Origin: a virus
Length of the DNA stretch: 30,335 nucleotides
Strand: one strand, 5' to 3'
IMG/VR virus record: IMGVR_UViG_3300042879_002628
Span: 1-30,335 of that record
In this document: piece after piece, positions 14,827 through 22,812 of the stretch
Numbering within the stretch: position 1 is the first letter of the stretch
Layout: each line of letters starts with the position of its first letter
The notes under the pieces: model-generated
What the model saw: the letters and a program-made list of their open reading frames with translations, nothing else
Told to the model about the DNA's origin: nothing
The model's database searches: none
Position numbers and translations under genes: made by a program

Positions 14827-14858
14827 GGTTTCACGCCATTATTTAGGCGACAGAAACC
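14827..14858 (-). other. Strong hairpin spanning the exonuclease stop and the next promoter
   Basis: GGTTTC (14827-14832) pairs with GAAACC (14853-14858), and CGCC (14834-14837) pairs with GGCG (14846-14849). Together they give a ten-pair interrupted stem around ATTATTTA. It covers the stop codon of the exonuclease, the CTAAATA element and the candidate GTG start of the next gene. Confidence 0.45.
14840..14846 (-). promoter_or_regulatory. Late-type promoter CTAAATA for the ligase-like/NMNAT-like unit
   Basis: CTAAATA on the minus strand, with its TAA serving as the exonuclease stop codon. A GTG lies five bases downstream and the ATG 14 bases downstream, leaving almost no untranslated leader. 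Confidence 0.6.
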
Positions 14859-15508
14859 TGTTCAGACTTCCATAAAGCAATTGCTTCTGCGAGTGATTCT
14901 ACCCAATCTCGTGTCTTGGCTTGGAACACCTGACACTCCGCAGTGCTGCTGACTCCCATGATGATGGTGATGTTGTCCACGCGCTGTCCCGTCAAGTCCT
15001 GCCACATGAGTGCGTATGCCGCACTCTGCGTAAAATAATCACAGATCGCGTCTTCACTCTTTGGATTATTTGAAGTCTTGAAGTCTATCACGGACAGTTC
15101 GCCGTTGTACTCGCCAATGCAGTCCGTGCGTCCCGCCAGTCCCACTCGCTTTGACCACAAGGGCACTTCGATGGCACGAATGTTGTCGATGCAGTCCACA
15201 TACGGCTGCATGGTTTGAAAAATATCTAGTTCTTCTGTGCCACGCGCTTCGTGCAGCGTGGTTTCAACACGATTACGCAAGTAGTCTTCAATGATGGCGT
15301 GTACTTTCGTGCCGCGAGACAGTATGCGCTTGGATTCTTCGGGATTGTCGCGCCGCCACTTTGCGAAAAAGTTTCGCTTTGCCCATCCCGTCACCGTAGT
15401 AACGGACGGAAACACACCTTCGGGTGTAGAGTAGCGTCTACCACTCGGTGTTTCGGTGGACTGTATCTCGCCAGTGATAGTCACGAACGCATGACGAAAA
15501 GTCTTCAT
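14843..15508 (-). CDS. PD-(D/E)XK exonuclease, RecB/MGME1-like
   Basis: The 221-residue protein has the RecB-family exonuclease order. The N-terminus carries PSVTTVTGW (about 34-42). RGTKVHAIIEDYL follows with the motif histidine His70. AIEVPLW and GLAGRTD lead to the metal ligand Asp129, then VIDFKTS (Asp142 and Lys144) and YFTQSAAY with the QxxxY motif (Gln161, Tyr165). This family degrades single-stranded DNA ends and is widespread in T4-like marine phages, where it resembles mitochondrial MGME1. It starts three bases after the small 57-residue gene, behind the same CTAAATA element. It probably acts in recombination or genome processing late in infection. Confidence 0.85.
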   Translation of the reverse strand: MKTFRHAFVTITGEIQSTETPSGRRYSTPEGVFPSVTTVTGWAKRNFFAKWRRDNPEESKRILSRGTKVHAIIEDYLRNRVETTLHEARGTEELDIFQTMQPYVDCIDNIRAIEVPLWSKRVGLAGRTDCIGEYNGELSVIDFKTSNNPKSEDAICDYFTQSAAYALMWQDLTGQRVDNITIIMGVSSTAECQVFQAKTRDWVESLAEAIALWKSEQVSVA

Positions 15509-15511
15509 GGA

Positions 15512-15685
15512 TCACTCTTGGTCTTCGGGTGTCTCGTCCACCACTTCTATTTCTTTTGGTTCGCTCTTTTTGGGAGTTTCGGGAAGCGGGGTCTGATTCC
15601 GCTGAAGCCAGTTCCTTGCGGCAGCGTATTCTGGCTTGTTCTGCTGCATTTTCATCCACAGTAGCATGTCTTTCATTCCTGCCAT
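15512..15685 (-). CDS. Small acidic-tailed protein (57 aa)
   Basis: I chose the ATG at 15685 (MAGMKDMLLWMKMQQNK) because GGAGAAC lies just upstream and the CTAAATA element is 16 bases away; longer frames would begin at or before the promoter. The first 30 residues form a Met/Trp-rich amphipathic helix. The rest is Pro-rich and very acidic (PKEIEVVDETPEDQE). The exonuclease starts three bases after its stop. It could be a partner or regulator of the exonuclease, which is inference from adjacency. No family is recognised. Confidence 0.6.
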   Translation of the reverse strand: MAGMKDMLLWMKMQQNKPEYAAARNWLQRNQTPLPETPKKSEPKEIEVVDETPEDQE

Positions 15686-15701
15686 AGTTGTTCTCCTGTT
15701 A

Positions 15702-15708
15702 TATTTAG
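15702..15708 (-). promoter_or_regulatory. Late-type promoter CTAAATA for the exonuclease unit
   Basis: CTAAATA on the minus strand is followed by TAACAGGAGAAC and the ATG at 15685, so the mRNA leader should be only about ten bases and contain the ribosome site. Confidence 0.65.
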
Positions 15709-15740
15709 ACTTGAAATTCCGAGTTTTGAGAACCGTTCCA

Positions 15741-16565
15741 TTACTTTTGCTCATTCAAGTATTTCAGTGATTCTTCGTATGTTTCAAGAAATCCTTCAGA
15801 CACGCTTGTGTATTCCGCTGCTCCTGACACAAAAGACTCCATGATTGATTTTGTGAATGGGTTTCCTGTGCCAAACAACACAACGGCAGGAAGCAAAATC
15901 TGTTCAATTGTTTCACGAAGATACGATGTCTTGTGGAACGATACACATCCGCCTTGCTGCATGTTCTGCACCCGACTTATCACTTCGTTGAATGCCTCGG
16001 AGTATTTTCCTGTGTGCGACAGGTGTTGTTCTGCTGTGTCTAGCATGAATCTGTTCGTGGCAACACACGCTTTCTGCACTCCGTAATCGCATTCTTCTTT
16101 CACGGACAGAAATTCCAGTGGCTTCAAGTGCTTGCGGAGTTGACCGAATATTGCGTATCGGTCAAAGAAACGCAGTTCATCACCGGAGGAGCGCACGAAA
16201 GAGTAGTCGCTCATGGACTCTGCCAATGACCACACCCGGTCAAATGGCTTGGAAGGCGTAAAGGGACGGGTGTACAGAGTTTCAAGTTTCTTGGTGGAAT
16301 GCCTGTACACGGAATTGCCGATCCACGGGCAATACCGCAGTTGTGCGCTCTCGGTTTTCAGGAACACTACCGGAGATGAGTATCGCTGAACCAAGTTTTC
16401 GGTTACCGACAGCAAGACATCGTGATCACTACCTGTTTCGCACTCCACCCTCATGCTCAACGGAGTTTGGGTTGCATCCGAAAGACTGAAAATCAGCGAA
16501 GACTTTTTGCCTTCGTTCAGGACGGTGATCTTGCCGCCCCTTTCTGTTTTTTCACATTTTATCAT
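15741..16565 (-). CDS. Hypothetical protein (274 aa)
   Basis: I do not recognise this protein. It begins MIKCEKTERGGKITV and has a beta-rich first third. The middle contains WSLAESMSDYSFV and FFDRYAIFGQLRKHL, and the C-terminal third is helical and rich in Ser and Glu, with one hydrophobic patch (ILLPAVVLFG, near 229). Six scattered cysteines are present without a clear metal motif. The ribosome site reads GGAGACTACACC before the ATG, the same style as the genes starting at 27911 and 28384. It begins 15 bases after the basic core-like gene and probably shares its transcript. Confidence 0.6.
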   Translation of the reverse strand: MIKCEKTERGGKITVLNEGKKSSLIFSLSDATQTPLSMRVECETGSDHDVLLSVTENLVQRYSSPVVFLKTESAQLRYCPWIGNSVYRHSTKKLETLYTRPFTPSKPFDRVWSLAESMSDYSFVRSSGDELRFFDRYAIFGQLRKHLKPLEFLSVKEECDYGVQKACVATNRFMLDTAEQHLSHTGKYSEAFNEVISRVQNMQQGGCVSFHKTSYLRETIEQILLPAVVLFGTGNPFTKSIMESFVSGAAEYTSVSEGFLETYEESLKYLNEQK

Positions 16566-16580
16566 GGTGTAGTCTCCGGT

Positions 16581-17129
16581 TTATCGTTTTTTGCGTGGTC
16601 GTAGCCCCAAGGACATTCGTTTGCGGAGCGACAGTTTTCGCCGCCTCTTGGCAACATTCCGTTTGGAACGCGCCTTTCGTGCAGCCCGTTTCGACCGCAG
16701 TTTCAGTTTACGCAACTGCCCTCCCGGACGGCGAACGCATGTCCGAGGGCCTTTCTTCATCATTCCGGGGCCGCACTTGAATATGATCTTGCGCTTACCC
16801 TTGCGAACCACAATCTTGCGCCGTGCGGTGGCTTCATTGAGCATCTGCGTTTCAACTTCCACAGACTCCTCAATCTCGTCACCCTCTTCCTCTTCCATGC
16901 TGATTTCGATGTCTGCTTCTTCAACAGGATCAACAATGGAAATAATGCCGTCTTCGCCCTCTTCCCATTCTATGCCTTCTTCTTCCAAGTAATTAACGAT
17001 TTCGTCACGATCAAAACCGGGCATGTCAAGCACGATCTTGGTTTCCGTGAGTTCTGCCTCCAACTCCTCTGATATGAGGCGTTGCAGGGAAGAAAAAGCG
17101 TGATCTCGTAGTTCCTTGAACGGCTTCAT
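16581..17129 (-). CDS. Core-like protein: acidic N-half, protamine-like basic C-half
   Basis: The ATG at 17129 is supported by its ATGA overlap with the upstream gene. The 182-residue protein starts with an amphipathic tag-like helix (MKPFKELRDHAFSSLQRLISEE). An extremely acidic segment follows (about 30-95, with EEEEGDEIEE). The last 83 residues are dominated by Lys/Arg (ending KLSLRKRMSLGLRPRKKR). At the junction lies MLNEATARRK, where LNE|A fits the T4 prohead protease consensus. Cleavage would free a strongly cationic peptide able to bind DNA. Related basic proteins occur in T4-like phages without a known function. An internal head or DNA-condensing role is inferred. Confidence 0.65.
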   Translation of the reverse strand: MKPFKELRDHAFSSLQRLISEELEAELTETKIVLDMPGFDRDEIVNYLEEEGIEWEEGEDGIISIVDPVEEADIEISMEEEEGDEIEESVEVETQMLNEATARRKIVVRKGKRKIIFKCGPGMMKKGPRTCVRRPGGQLRKLKLRSKRAARKARSKRNVAKRRRKLSLRKRMSLGLRPRKKR

Positions 17130-19255
17130 TTCATTTTCTTCCACGCTGCCTTGCCTTCTTCTGAACGCTTGTTGATGGCAGCGTCTTTTGCTGCCATTAC
17201 ACGCTTTCTACGCTCTGCATCAATCTTTGCCAATTCGTCTTTTGACAGTTTGCGAATCTCGTTGATTGAAATCTTGCCCACATCCGAGAAGTCTGCACTT
17301 TCCCATATCATGTCGTTGCCACGATCAAGCATGATGCGGCGCGTCTTTTTGTTGAGTATTTGCAGACCTGTTCCCGCTGCGTACAGTTCCACTGGAGTCG
17401 TACCAACCATGTACACCACATCACCCATTTTCATAACCTTCTTGACCTTGATGGTTGATGCCTTGCCACCCTTCGTGCCGTAAATCTCAAATGTGGTTCC
17501 CACTGGCTTGATGTCTGCCGTGTCGATCAAGTCTTGTGCGGTGGCAATGTTCGCGCTCACTGCTGCTTGGGTCTTTTTCCACCCAAAAGAAATCTTCTCT
17601 TGATCCTTCTTGCTCTTCAACAAGTTTCCTGCCGCATCGGTCTTGCGCGGCTTTGATGGGGTCAACGCACCCGCGTAGTACTGCGGATCATCTGTGTCAA
17701 CGACCATCCCCGAGCGGAATGTGCCGATGGTGGGTGTGCGGTCGAACTTTTTCTTTGCTGCTTCATCAAGACGAGACTGCACCGATTCGTGGATGTTCTG
17801 CACGGCACGACCAATCCTGCATCTCTTGAATGCACCAATGAACGACTCTTTCTGTGTTTTTGGTTTGTCTTGCACGGTTGCTCCTGAGCGGCTTTGGCTC
17901 ATCAATCCAATGTCTTTTTGAAACTTGTTCGAGAACTGAATTATCTCGTCCACGGGCACTGGCTTGCCGCCCTTCGTGATGGTGCGGGTCTTCATCTTGG
18001 CATTCGTGCCGTTGCCGTTGGCAATGTCCACCGCGCACTGCGCTGCCCAACGATGGTGTCCGTCAATCACATACCCATCGGACACATAGATGGGTTCAAG
18101 CAGACGCGAGGCTTGCTTGCCGTAGTTGTCAGGGTCTTGCTGCGCGGCAACGAGTGTGGCATACATTGCTGCCACCTTGGAACCTAGCAGTTCTCCTTGA
18201 ATGGGCTTGAGAGCAGTCGCATCCACTTCCTCTTCCTGTATCTCGTATCCCGCTTGCTCAAGTGCCTCGCGGTACTGTTTCTCCATGTTGATCTCAAGTT
18301 TCAGATCTTCGGGCGTAACCTGATCAGGTGAGGTGTAGCCCTTGCCTGCCATCAGAGTCTTGAATGCAGCAGAGTCTGTCTTGCTTGGGTCAACCTGTGA
18401 CGAGAACTGCGGCATCTCCTTGCGGACAATTCCCTTCGTGGTCTTGATTCCGCTCTTGTCGTAGCAGAATCCAACCTGAGAGAATACCTTGGCGCACAAC
18501 TCAAAGTCAATTACTTTCTGTCCACGCAGTGCAGCCAGTGCAGCGTGGTTCATCTCGTCCGCGAATGCCCGTTCCGTGGCAGCGTCACCGAACACTGAGT
18601 CACGATCTTGCTGCGGACCGGCAAATGCTTTTGTCTTTACTGCGTTTGCCACCACATTAGCCTTGCGGATATCCACCTTGGGCTTTTGCGTGGGGTCTTC
18701 GGTGAACCCCGTGTCAAACTGCGTTTTCGGATCTTCTGCCGCTATCTCGGGGTGTTCCTCTTCGGGTTGCGGTTCTTGAGGTTTTGCTTTTTCTGCACCC
18801 GCTTTGCCACCTTGCGGTTGTGCTTGATGCTGCGTATCAGCGGGAACCGCTTTCGCTTGGGGGGCGGGTTTTCCTGTTCCGGTGGCTGCGGGTTTTGCTG
18901 CATCTGGCTGTACGGCTCCTTTTGCAACGGGCTTCTGATCTGCTGCCTTGTCCTTGGCGTATCCGTCTTGATCTAACGGAACCTCGCGTGAACTGTCCAC
19001 TTCACCGTGATCCACGCTTCCACCGCGACCCTGACCTTTGGAGTATGCCTTGGCGCGTTGTTCGTCACCGAAATAGTCCGTGACTCCTGCGGGATTCTTT
19101 GCACCAAAATGACCGCTTGCGGTCTTCCATACTTCACCCTTCTTGCGCTCTGTCTTGGGCTTTGCTGCCTGCTGTGGCTGTGCAACAGGCGCGGGAGCCG
19201 CTGCTGCCTGAACCTCAAATATGATGGTGCGTAGGCTTTTGTATAGGTCGCTCAT
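17126..19255 (-). CDS. Large virion-operon protein with a ParB-like domain (709 aa)
   Basis: The protein starts MSDLYKSLRTIIFEV. It then has a low-complexity region rich in Ala, Pro, Gln and Lys (about 18-175). A helical part (about 195-380) leads to GYVIDGHHRWAA (394-405), the signature of ParB/Srx-type domains, which hydrolyse CTP or cut DNA in relatives. The C-terminal third is beta-rich and ends in a highly charged helix (AKIDAERRKRVMAAKDAAIN). ATGA overlaps join it to the genes on both sides. Its place between a coiled-coil protein and a basic core-like protein suggests a virion or packaging role. Catalysis is unproven. Confidence 0.65.
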   Translation of the reverse strand: MSDLYKSLRTIIFEVQAAAAPAPVAQPQQAAKPKTERKKGEVWKTASGHFGAKNPAGVTDYFGDEQRAKAYSKGQGRGGSVDHGEVDSSREVPLDQDGYAKDKAADQKPVAKGAVQPDAAKPAATGTGKPAPQAKAVPADTQHQAQPQGGKAGAEKAKPQEPQPEEEHPEIAAEDPKTQFDTGFTEDPTQKPKVDIRKANVVANAVKTKAFAGPQQDRDSVFGDAATERAFADEMNHAALAALRGQKVIDFELCAKVFSQVGFCYDKSGIKTTKGIVRKEMPQFSSQVDPSKTDSAAFKTLMAGKGYTSPDQVTPEDLKLEINMEKQYREALEQAGYEIQEEEVDATALKPIQGELLGSKVAAMYATLVAAQQDPDNYGKQASRLLEPIYVSDGYVIDGHHRWAAQCAVDIANGNGTNAKMKTRTITKGGKPVPVDEIIQFSNKFQKDIGLMSQSRSGATVQDKPKTQKESFIGAFKRCRIGRAVQNIHESVQSRLDEAAKKKFDRTPTIGTFRSGMVVDTDDPQYYAGALTPSKPRKTDAAGNLLKSKKDQEKISFGWKKTQAAVSANIATAQDLIDTADIKPVGTTFEIYGTKGGKASTIKVKKVMKMGDVVYMVGTTPVELYAAGTGLQILNKKTRRIMLDRGNDMIWESADFSDVGKISINEIRKLSKDELAKIDAERRKRVMAAKDAAINKRSEEGKAAWKKMK

Positions 19256-19737
19256 ACTCCGAAACTCCGTGTTAGTGCTGTGATCTTGTCGATCTGTGCC
19301 TGTAGTTTTTCACTCCTGTTGGGCCAGTGAATGTATTCCTTTTGCGGATTCTTCATAAGATTAGTTAGGAGAGGAAGAATGAGGCGTTCAACCTCGTTCA
19401 TTTTTACCTTGCACTCGTCACGCATGGCATTCGTGCGCTCTTCCACCTCGTCAAGCACGGTGGACAGGCTTTGCCCTTGGCTTTGCAAGGCTTCATTCAT
19501 CTCATGCAGTTCCAAGTTCAGCACCTTGTCGATCTTTTCCTCTACCCGAGCCAAGTGAGTGGAAGATGCTGGCTTGATTGCTGCTATCTTGCCTTCAAGA
19601 TCAAGCAATTTGGCTGTTATGGCAGCGACTGCATCGGGTGACACCGATGGCAACGGAGGCTGGACGGGAGCAGTGGTAGTGTGGAGTTCTTCCTCATCTA
19701 CTGCCGTGAACCCGAAATCGAAGTCTGTGTCTGACAT
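19252..19737 (-). CDS. Coiled-coil protein beginning MSDTDFDFGFTAVDEEEL
   Basis: The ATG at 19737 shares a base with the stop of the SGNH gene (TGATG), so translation is coupled; 161 residues result. The acidic, aromatic N-terminus is one I recognise in T4-like marine phage proteins of unknown role. A Pro-rich hinge follows. The middle is a long heptad coiled coil (about 45-120). The end contains EYIHWPNRSEKLQAQIDKI, a motif with WPNR. It probably oligomerises. Its position among head-related genes suggests a scaffold or core component. Confidence 0.65.
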   Translation of the reverse strand: MSDTDFDFGFTAVDEEELHTTTAPVQPPLPSVSPDAVAAITAKLLDLEGKIAAIKPASSTHLARVEEKIDKVLNLELHEMNEALQSQGQSLSTVLDEVEERTNAMRDECKVKMNEVERLILPLLTNLMKNPQKEYIHWPNRSEKLQAQIDKITALTRSFGV

Positions 19738-21692
19738 CAGATTGGTGGGGTGTAACGCAGGCAACGCTTGATTAGAAGTTCACCGAGATATGAATACCCT
19801 CCGGTAATTCCCGATCCGTCCAAGTGTGCCGGGAATTCACCCTCAAGAGCAATGCCATCCGAGTTTGCGTCTGCTCTTTGATAAAAATTTCTAAACCCAT
19901 TGAAGGAGTTTCCGTTCGTAAGCCCACCATAGGTGGTTCCAAACAAACCTGTTCCCAACTGCATGATATTTACGAAAGTAACATTTCTGTAAGGAGATAG
20001 AACAGAATAGTCTGGAGTAGTTTCAGCGTAGTCCTTGCCCAAAGGTCGCAACGAATCCATATTTCCGTCATCAGAATTCGTGGGATGGGTAACGGAAACC
20101 ATGAACGCCAGATCATTTTCTGGATACCCAAGAGAATCCCAAGCATTTCTGTATTGTGTTATCAAAGTCTTTATATGTGTTTGGAAACCTGCCGCAGCAG
20201 CAACCTCGTTTGTTCCCGCAACATTTCCCACATCATTGATACCGCTGTTTAGCCACACAACCACATTTCCGCTTCCGCCTGCCTCAATCTGACGCTCACG
20301 GAGTTCCTGAAGAACTGTTTTCATTCCGCTGTTGTTTTCGTATCCGGCTGTTCCGGGCTTTGAGAACTTTACTGCTTCTTTTGCTATGCCCTCTGTGGTG
20401 TATCCACTCAGGCATATCATGGGTTGCACTGCCCAACCTTTTTTGTTGCAGTGCAGAGACTCAACATACACAGCAACAGGTCCTCTTGTGTGGTAGTTGG
20501 GTACACCTATTTGTCCGAAGCCGCTCTGATTGTTTGTCCAATTGAATCCAACCGTAATTCCGACACGATTTGGGTCTGCCGGCCATGTAAGTTTACTGAC
20601 CTTTTTTCCGGTTACGCCGTTTAGTCCTGCCCATGCACTGTATGTGGTTCCACGGTTGCTTGTTGCTGATGTGGGAGGATAGAAAGTGGCTCCGTATCCC
20701 TGAGATGTCAACAGACCACCCCAAGTGTATGCCGCCATTGGATTTGATGCCGCTGGGCCAGAGTATCCTGTTGATATTCCCCCGATCCAAAGAAGAAGAC
20801 ACGCAGCCGATGCTCCGTTTCCGGGCAAATTCGAATGCACTACACGATGGGTGAGTGCATTTCGTGTATCCAAACCTGTACCGCGAACATCCAGATCGTT
20901 TGGATCGAAATACTCTACCGTGGGATATTCGTTAAAAAAGTATGTTCCGCCCGGTCGTGGCAAGTACGCACACGCAGACAGATAAATGCTAGTTCCCGAG
21001 CCGCGATCATATGCAAATCCAACATCCATGCCTGTGAAATCCATGAATGAAGCAACATCCGCTGGAGCATCACGCAAGTCTCCGTATGTGTTTCCTGCAC
21101 CGCCGCCGCCGTCTATATTAACACGCGGAGCCAAATTGCCGTTTCTCCACCAAGACATGGTGGGCTGAGGAGTTCCCGCATTGGGCAAACACACACCTGA
21201 TGGATATAGAGGTGTGGCATACATTCCCGAGCAACAGCCGCGAATCAAACCACGGGCAAGACCAAGTGCCCATCCTGCCGCTCCGGGTGAATTGGTGTTG
21301 GAGTCTCCTGTCACTATGAAGTCAACACTGTCTGTTCCTGCCTTTAGTTTGGCAAGCATTACAAGTGCAGCAGGAGAACCGTAAATACCAACAGGCATTT
21401 GTGAAGGAACATAAGTGTTTGCAACCAACTGATCTTGCGTGGCAGCAGTTGCACCGTTCGCAGTGTCAATCACCGTGAAACTAAGCGCACTGGCGTTTTC
21501 TCTACCAAGCGAATCAAGTGCAACTTTTTTTCCCGCAATCCGGTTGATCAGTACGCTTGCGGGAATTCCTGCGCTGGCACCAGCACCAACGGTGACACCC
21601 GTGAAAACGCCGTTGCCAAACTTCTGTGCCATGCGAGTGGCAACACGAGACAACCGATCCTGCAACGAGCGTTTATCGTTAGGTAGTGCCAT
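19737..21692 (-). CDS. SGNH/GDSL-type hydrolase, probably virion-associated
   Basis: The 651-residue protein has a 110-residue leader rich in Ala and Gly, then FIVTGDSNTNSPG, the block I GDS(N) motif with nucleophile Ser131. WLNSGINDVGN carries the block III N-D pair (Asn486, Asp487). The C-terminus FPAHLDGSGITGGYSYLGE supplies a candidate catalytic histidine (His623). Family enzymes remove acyl groups from glycans or lipids. Between blocks I and III lies an unusually long beta-rich insertion of about 350 residues, perhaps a carbohydrate-binding part. The gene follows the 21706 structural gene by 13 bases. A deacetylase acting on host surface glycan is the likeliest role. Confidence 0.72.
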   Translation of the reverse strand: MALPNDKRSLQDRLSRVATRMAQKFGNGVFTGVTVGAGASAGIPASVLINRIAGKKVALDSLGRENASALSFTVIDTANGATAATQDQLVANTYVPSQMPVGIYGSPAALVMLAKLKAGTDSVDFIVTGDSNTNSPGAAGWALGLARGLIRGCCSGMYATPLYPSGVCLPNAGTPQPTMSWWRNGNLAPRVNIDGGGGAGNTYGDLRDAPADVASFMDFTGMDVGFAYDRGSGTSIYLSACAYLPRPGGTYFFNEYPTVEYFDPNDLDVRGTGLDTRNALTHRVVHSNLPGNGASAACLLLWIGGISTGYSGPAASNPMAAYTWGGLLTSQGYGATFYPPTSATSNRGTTYSAWAGLNGVTGKKVSKLTWPADPNRVGITVGFNWTNNQSGFGQIGVPNYHTRGPVAVYVESLHCNKKGWAVQPMICLSGYTTEGIAKEAVKFSKPGTAGYENNSGMKTVLQELRERQIEAGGSGNVVVWLNSGINDVGNVAGTNEVAAAAGFQTHIKTLITQYRNAWDSLGYPENDLAFMVSVTHPTNSDDGNMDSLRPLGKDYAETTPDYSVLSPYRNVTFVNIMQLGTGLFGTTYGGLTNGNSFNGFRNFYQRADANSDGIALEGEFPAHLDGSGITGGYSYLGELLIKRCLRYTPPI

Positions 21693-21705
21693 GCTCTAAC
21701 CCTTT

Positions 21706-22221
21706 TTAGTTGACGGAGAAAGTGATTCCTGCGCTTGTTCCTGTGGGTGATCCGCTGAAGTACACCGTTGCGGTGAATCCACGGTTCACGAAGTTATTTT
21801 CACCGAAACCAAGAGTCGTGCCTGCCACCGCTCCTGTGGCAGAGTTCGTCACGGTGACATCGCTGCCGTCACGGACAAACTTCTTGAGGTAGATGCCCAC
21901 GGTTTGCCCTGTACCAAATGGGGCAACAGTGATGCCGTTGGGACGAGTCAAGCCAGCAGGGTTCTGAAGCACTGCGGTAAGTGTGCCGAACACCGAAGCG
22001 TCACGGTTGGCAGTAATACCCGCGCTGCCGAATGGGGGGAATCCGCCTCCGGTTGTGAGTCCGGTGATGCCGAAACCCAGATCACGGGCTTTGTTTTCAA
22101 TGAGTTGTGCGCCAGTGATGCCAGCCAGTCGGCTAGAACCAAAGCGAATAAAGCATTCGCTCAGAATATTTCCAAGTTTTTGTGCCTTTGCGAGTTCCGG
22201 GGAGCCTGCGGTAAATGCCAT
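21706..22221 (-). CDS. Structural protein behind the strongest-looking late promoter
   Basis: The ATG at 22221 (MAFTAGSPELAKAQK) has AAAGGA upstream; the longer frame begins inside the leader. The 171-residue product has a helical start (SPELAKAQKLGNILSECFIRFG) followed by Gly/Thr-rich beta segments and ends in a strand pair (TATVYFSGSPTGTSAGITFSVN). It has no catalytic motif. It is preceded by AATAAATA, the element closest to the T4 TATAAATA consensus in this window. This suggests high expression and therefore an abundant virion part such as a decoration or tube-like protein. Sequence alone does not separate these. Confidence 0.6.
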   Translation of the reverse strand: MAFTAGSPELAKAQKLGNILSECFIRFGSSRLAGITGAQLIENKARDLGFGITGLTTGGGFPPFGSAGITANRDASVFGTLTAVLQNPAGLTRPNGITVAPFGTGQTVGIYLKKFVRDGSDVTVTNSATGAVAGTTLGFGENNFVNRGFTATVYFSGSPTGTSAGITFSVN

Positions 22222-22239
22222 TTTGGGGTGTCCTTTCAA

Positions 22240-22259
22240 AAAGGGTTGGTTGTCCCTTT
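22240..22259 (-). other. Leader hairpin with a terminator-like 3' arm
   Basis: AAAGGG (22240-22245) and CCCTTT (22254-22259) form a 6-bp stem with an 8-base loop. On the minus strand TT continues the arm. The same arm can instead pair with the AAAGG ribosome site of the 22221 gene. Confidence 0.4.
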
Positions 22260-22266
22260 ATTTATT
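22259..22266 (-). promoter_or_regulatory. Late-type promoter AATAAATA for the structural/SGNH unit
   Basis: Minus-strand AATAAATA, seven of eight bases identical to the T4 late consensus TATAAATA, lies 37 bases before the ATG at 22221. Confidence 0.7.
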
Positions 22267-22290
22267 CGTTTCTGTACTGCCACTAATTTT

Positions 22291-22812
22291 TCAATCGTTG
22301 CGCTTCAGCACAAACACATCCATTTTGTTGCCCTTCTCTTGGGAGTACGCCAGTGAGTAACCCAAGCGTGGGGCATATTTGGAAATCATGGATTTATACA
22401 ATCGAACTCGGGAGCCAGATCTGTACGACCAATCTGATACCCTCAACTCGTATTTAGCCGCGCTGAATGTAAGTATTTTCGGCTCGTAGTTGTTTGTGAA
22501 TCGCTTTATTGCGTCCAAAACCGATGCGAAAACCCGGCTTGCCTGTCCTTCGCCAGTGAGTGCGGTGGAGCCGCCGCGAGTAAAATCAATTTCCCACTCG
22601 TTGCCTTGCGGATTCATGTACGAAAAATTAACGGTGAGGGTGTCGTTTCGTTCAGGGCAGTCTCCCGGCTTTACTGCTTTGCTTGGGCAATCTGATATTT
22701 GGTACACATACGAAACTCCTGAGCCACTGCTTGGTATTGTCTTTACGAGTTTAAATGGTCGCTCGAAAAGTTCTGCGAGATACGAGCGGAAATCAATTGG
22801 ATCGTGATTCAT
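22291..22812 (-). CDS. Tagged paralogue family member A (173 aa)
   Basis: The ATG at 22812 overlaps the previous stop (ATGA). After MNHDP the tag IDFRSYLAELFERPF appears. The body shares with neighbouring genes a segment of the form W-x-[IL]-x-FTRGGS, then a RVFASVLDAIKRF helix, TFSA, a Ser/Arg-rich strand, LYKSMISKYAPRLGY and a C-terminal hydrophobic strand. The fold is unknown. The tag resembles the T4 capsid-targeting sequence, with LAE as a possible protease site, so the protein may be packaged in the head. An in-frame CTAAATA (22451-22457) lies in the gene and may be incidental. Confidence 0.65.
   Translation of the reverse strand: MNHDPIDFRSYLAELFERPFKLVKTIPSSGSGVSYVYQISDCPSKAVKPGDCPERNDTLTVNFSYMNPQGNEWEIDFTRGGSTALTGEGQASRVFASVLDAIKRFTNNYEPKILTFSAAKYELRVSDWSYRSGSRVRLYKSMISKYAPRLGYSLAYSQEKGNKMDVFVLKRND

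Noticed and set aside
22451-22457. A CTAAATA element inside the 22291-22812 gene
   Set aside because: It encodes conserved residues (AAKYE) within the reading frame, and the next start codon is over 200 bases away behind its own promoter. Probably incidental.
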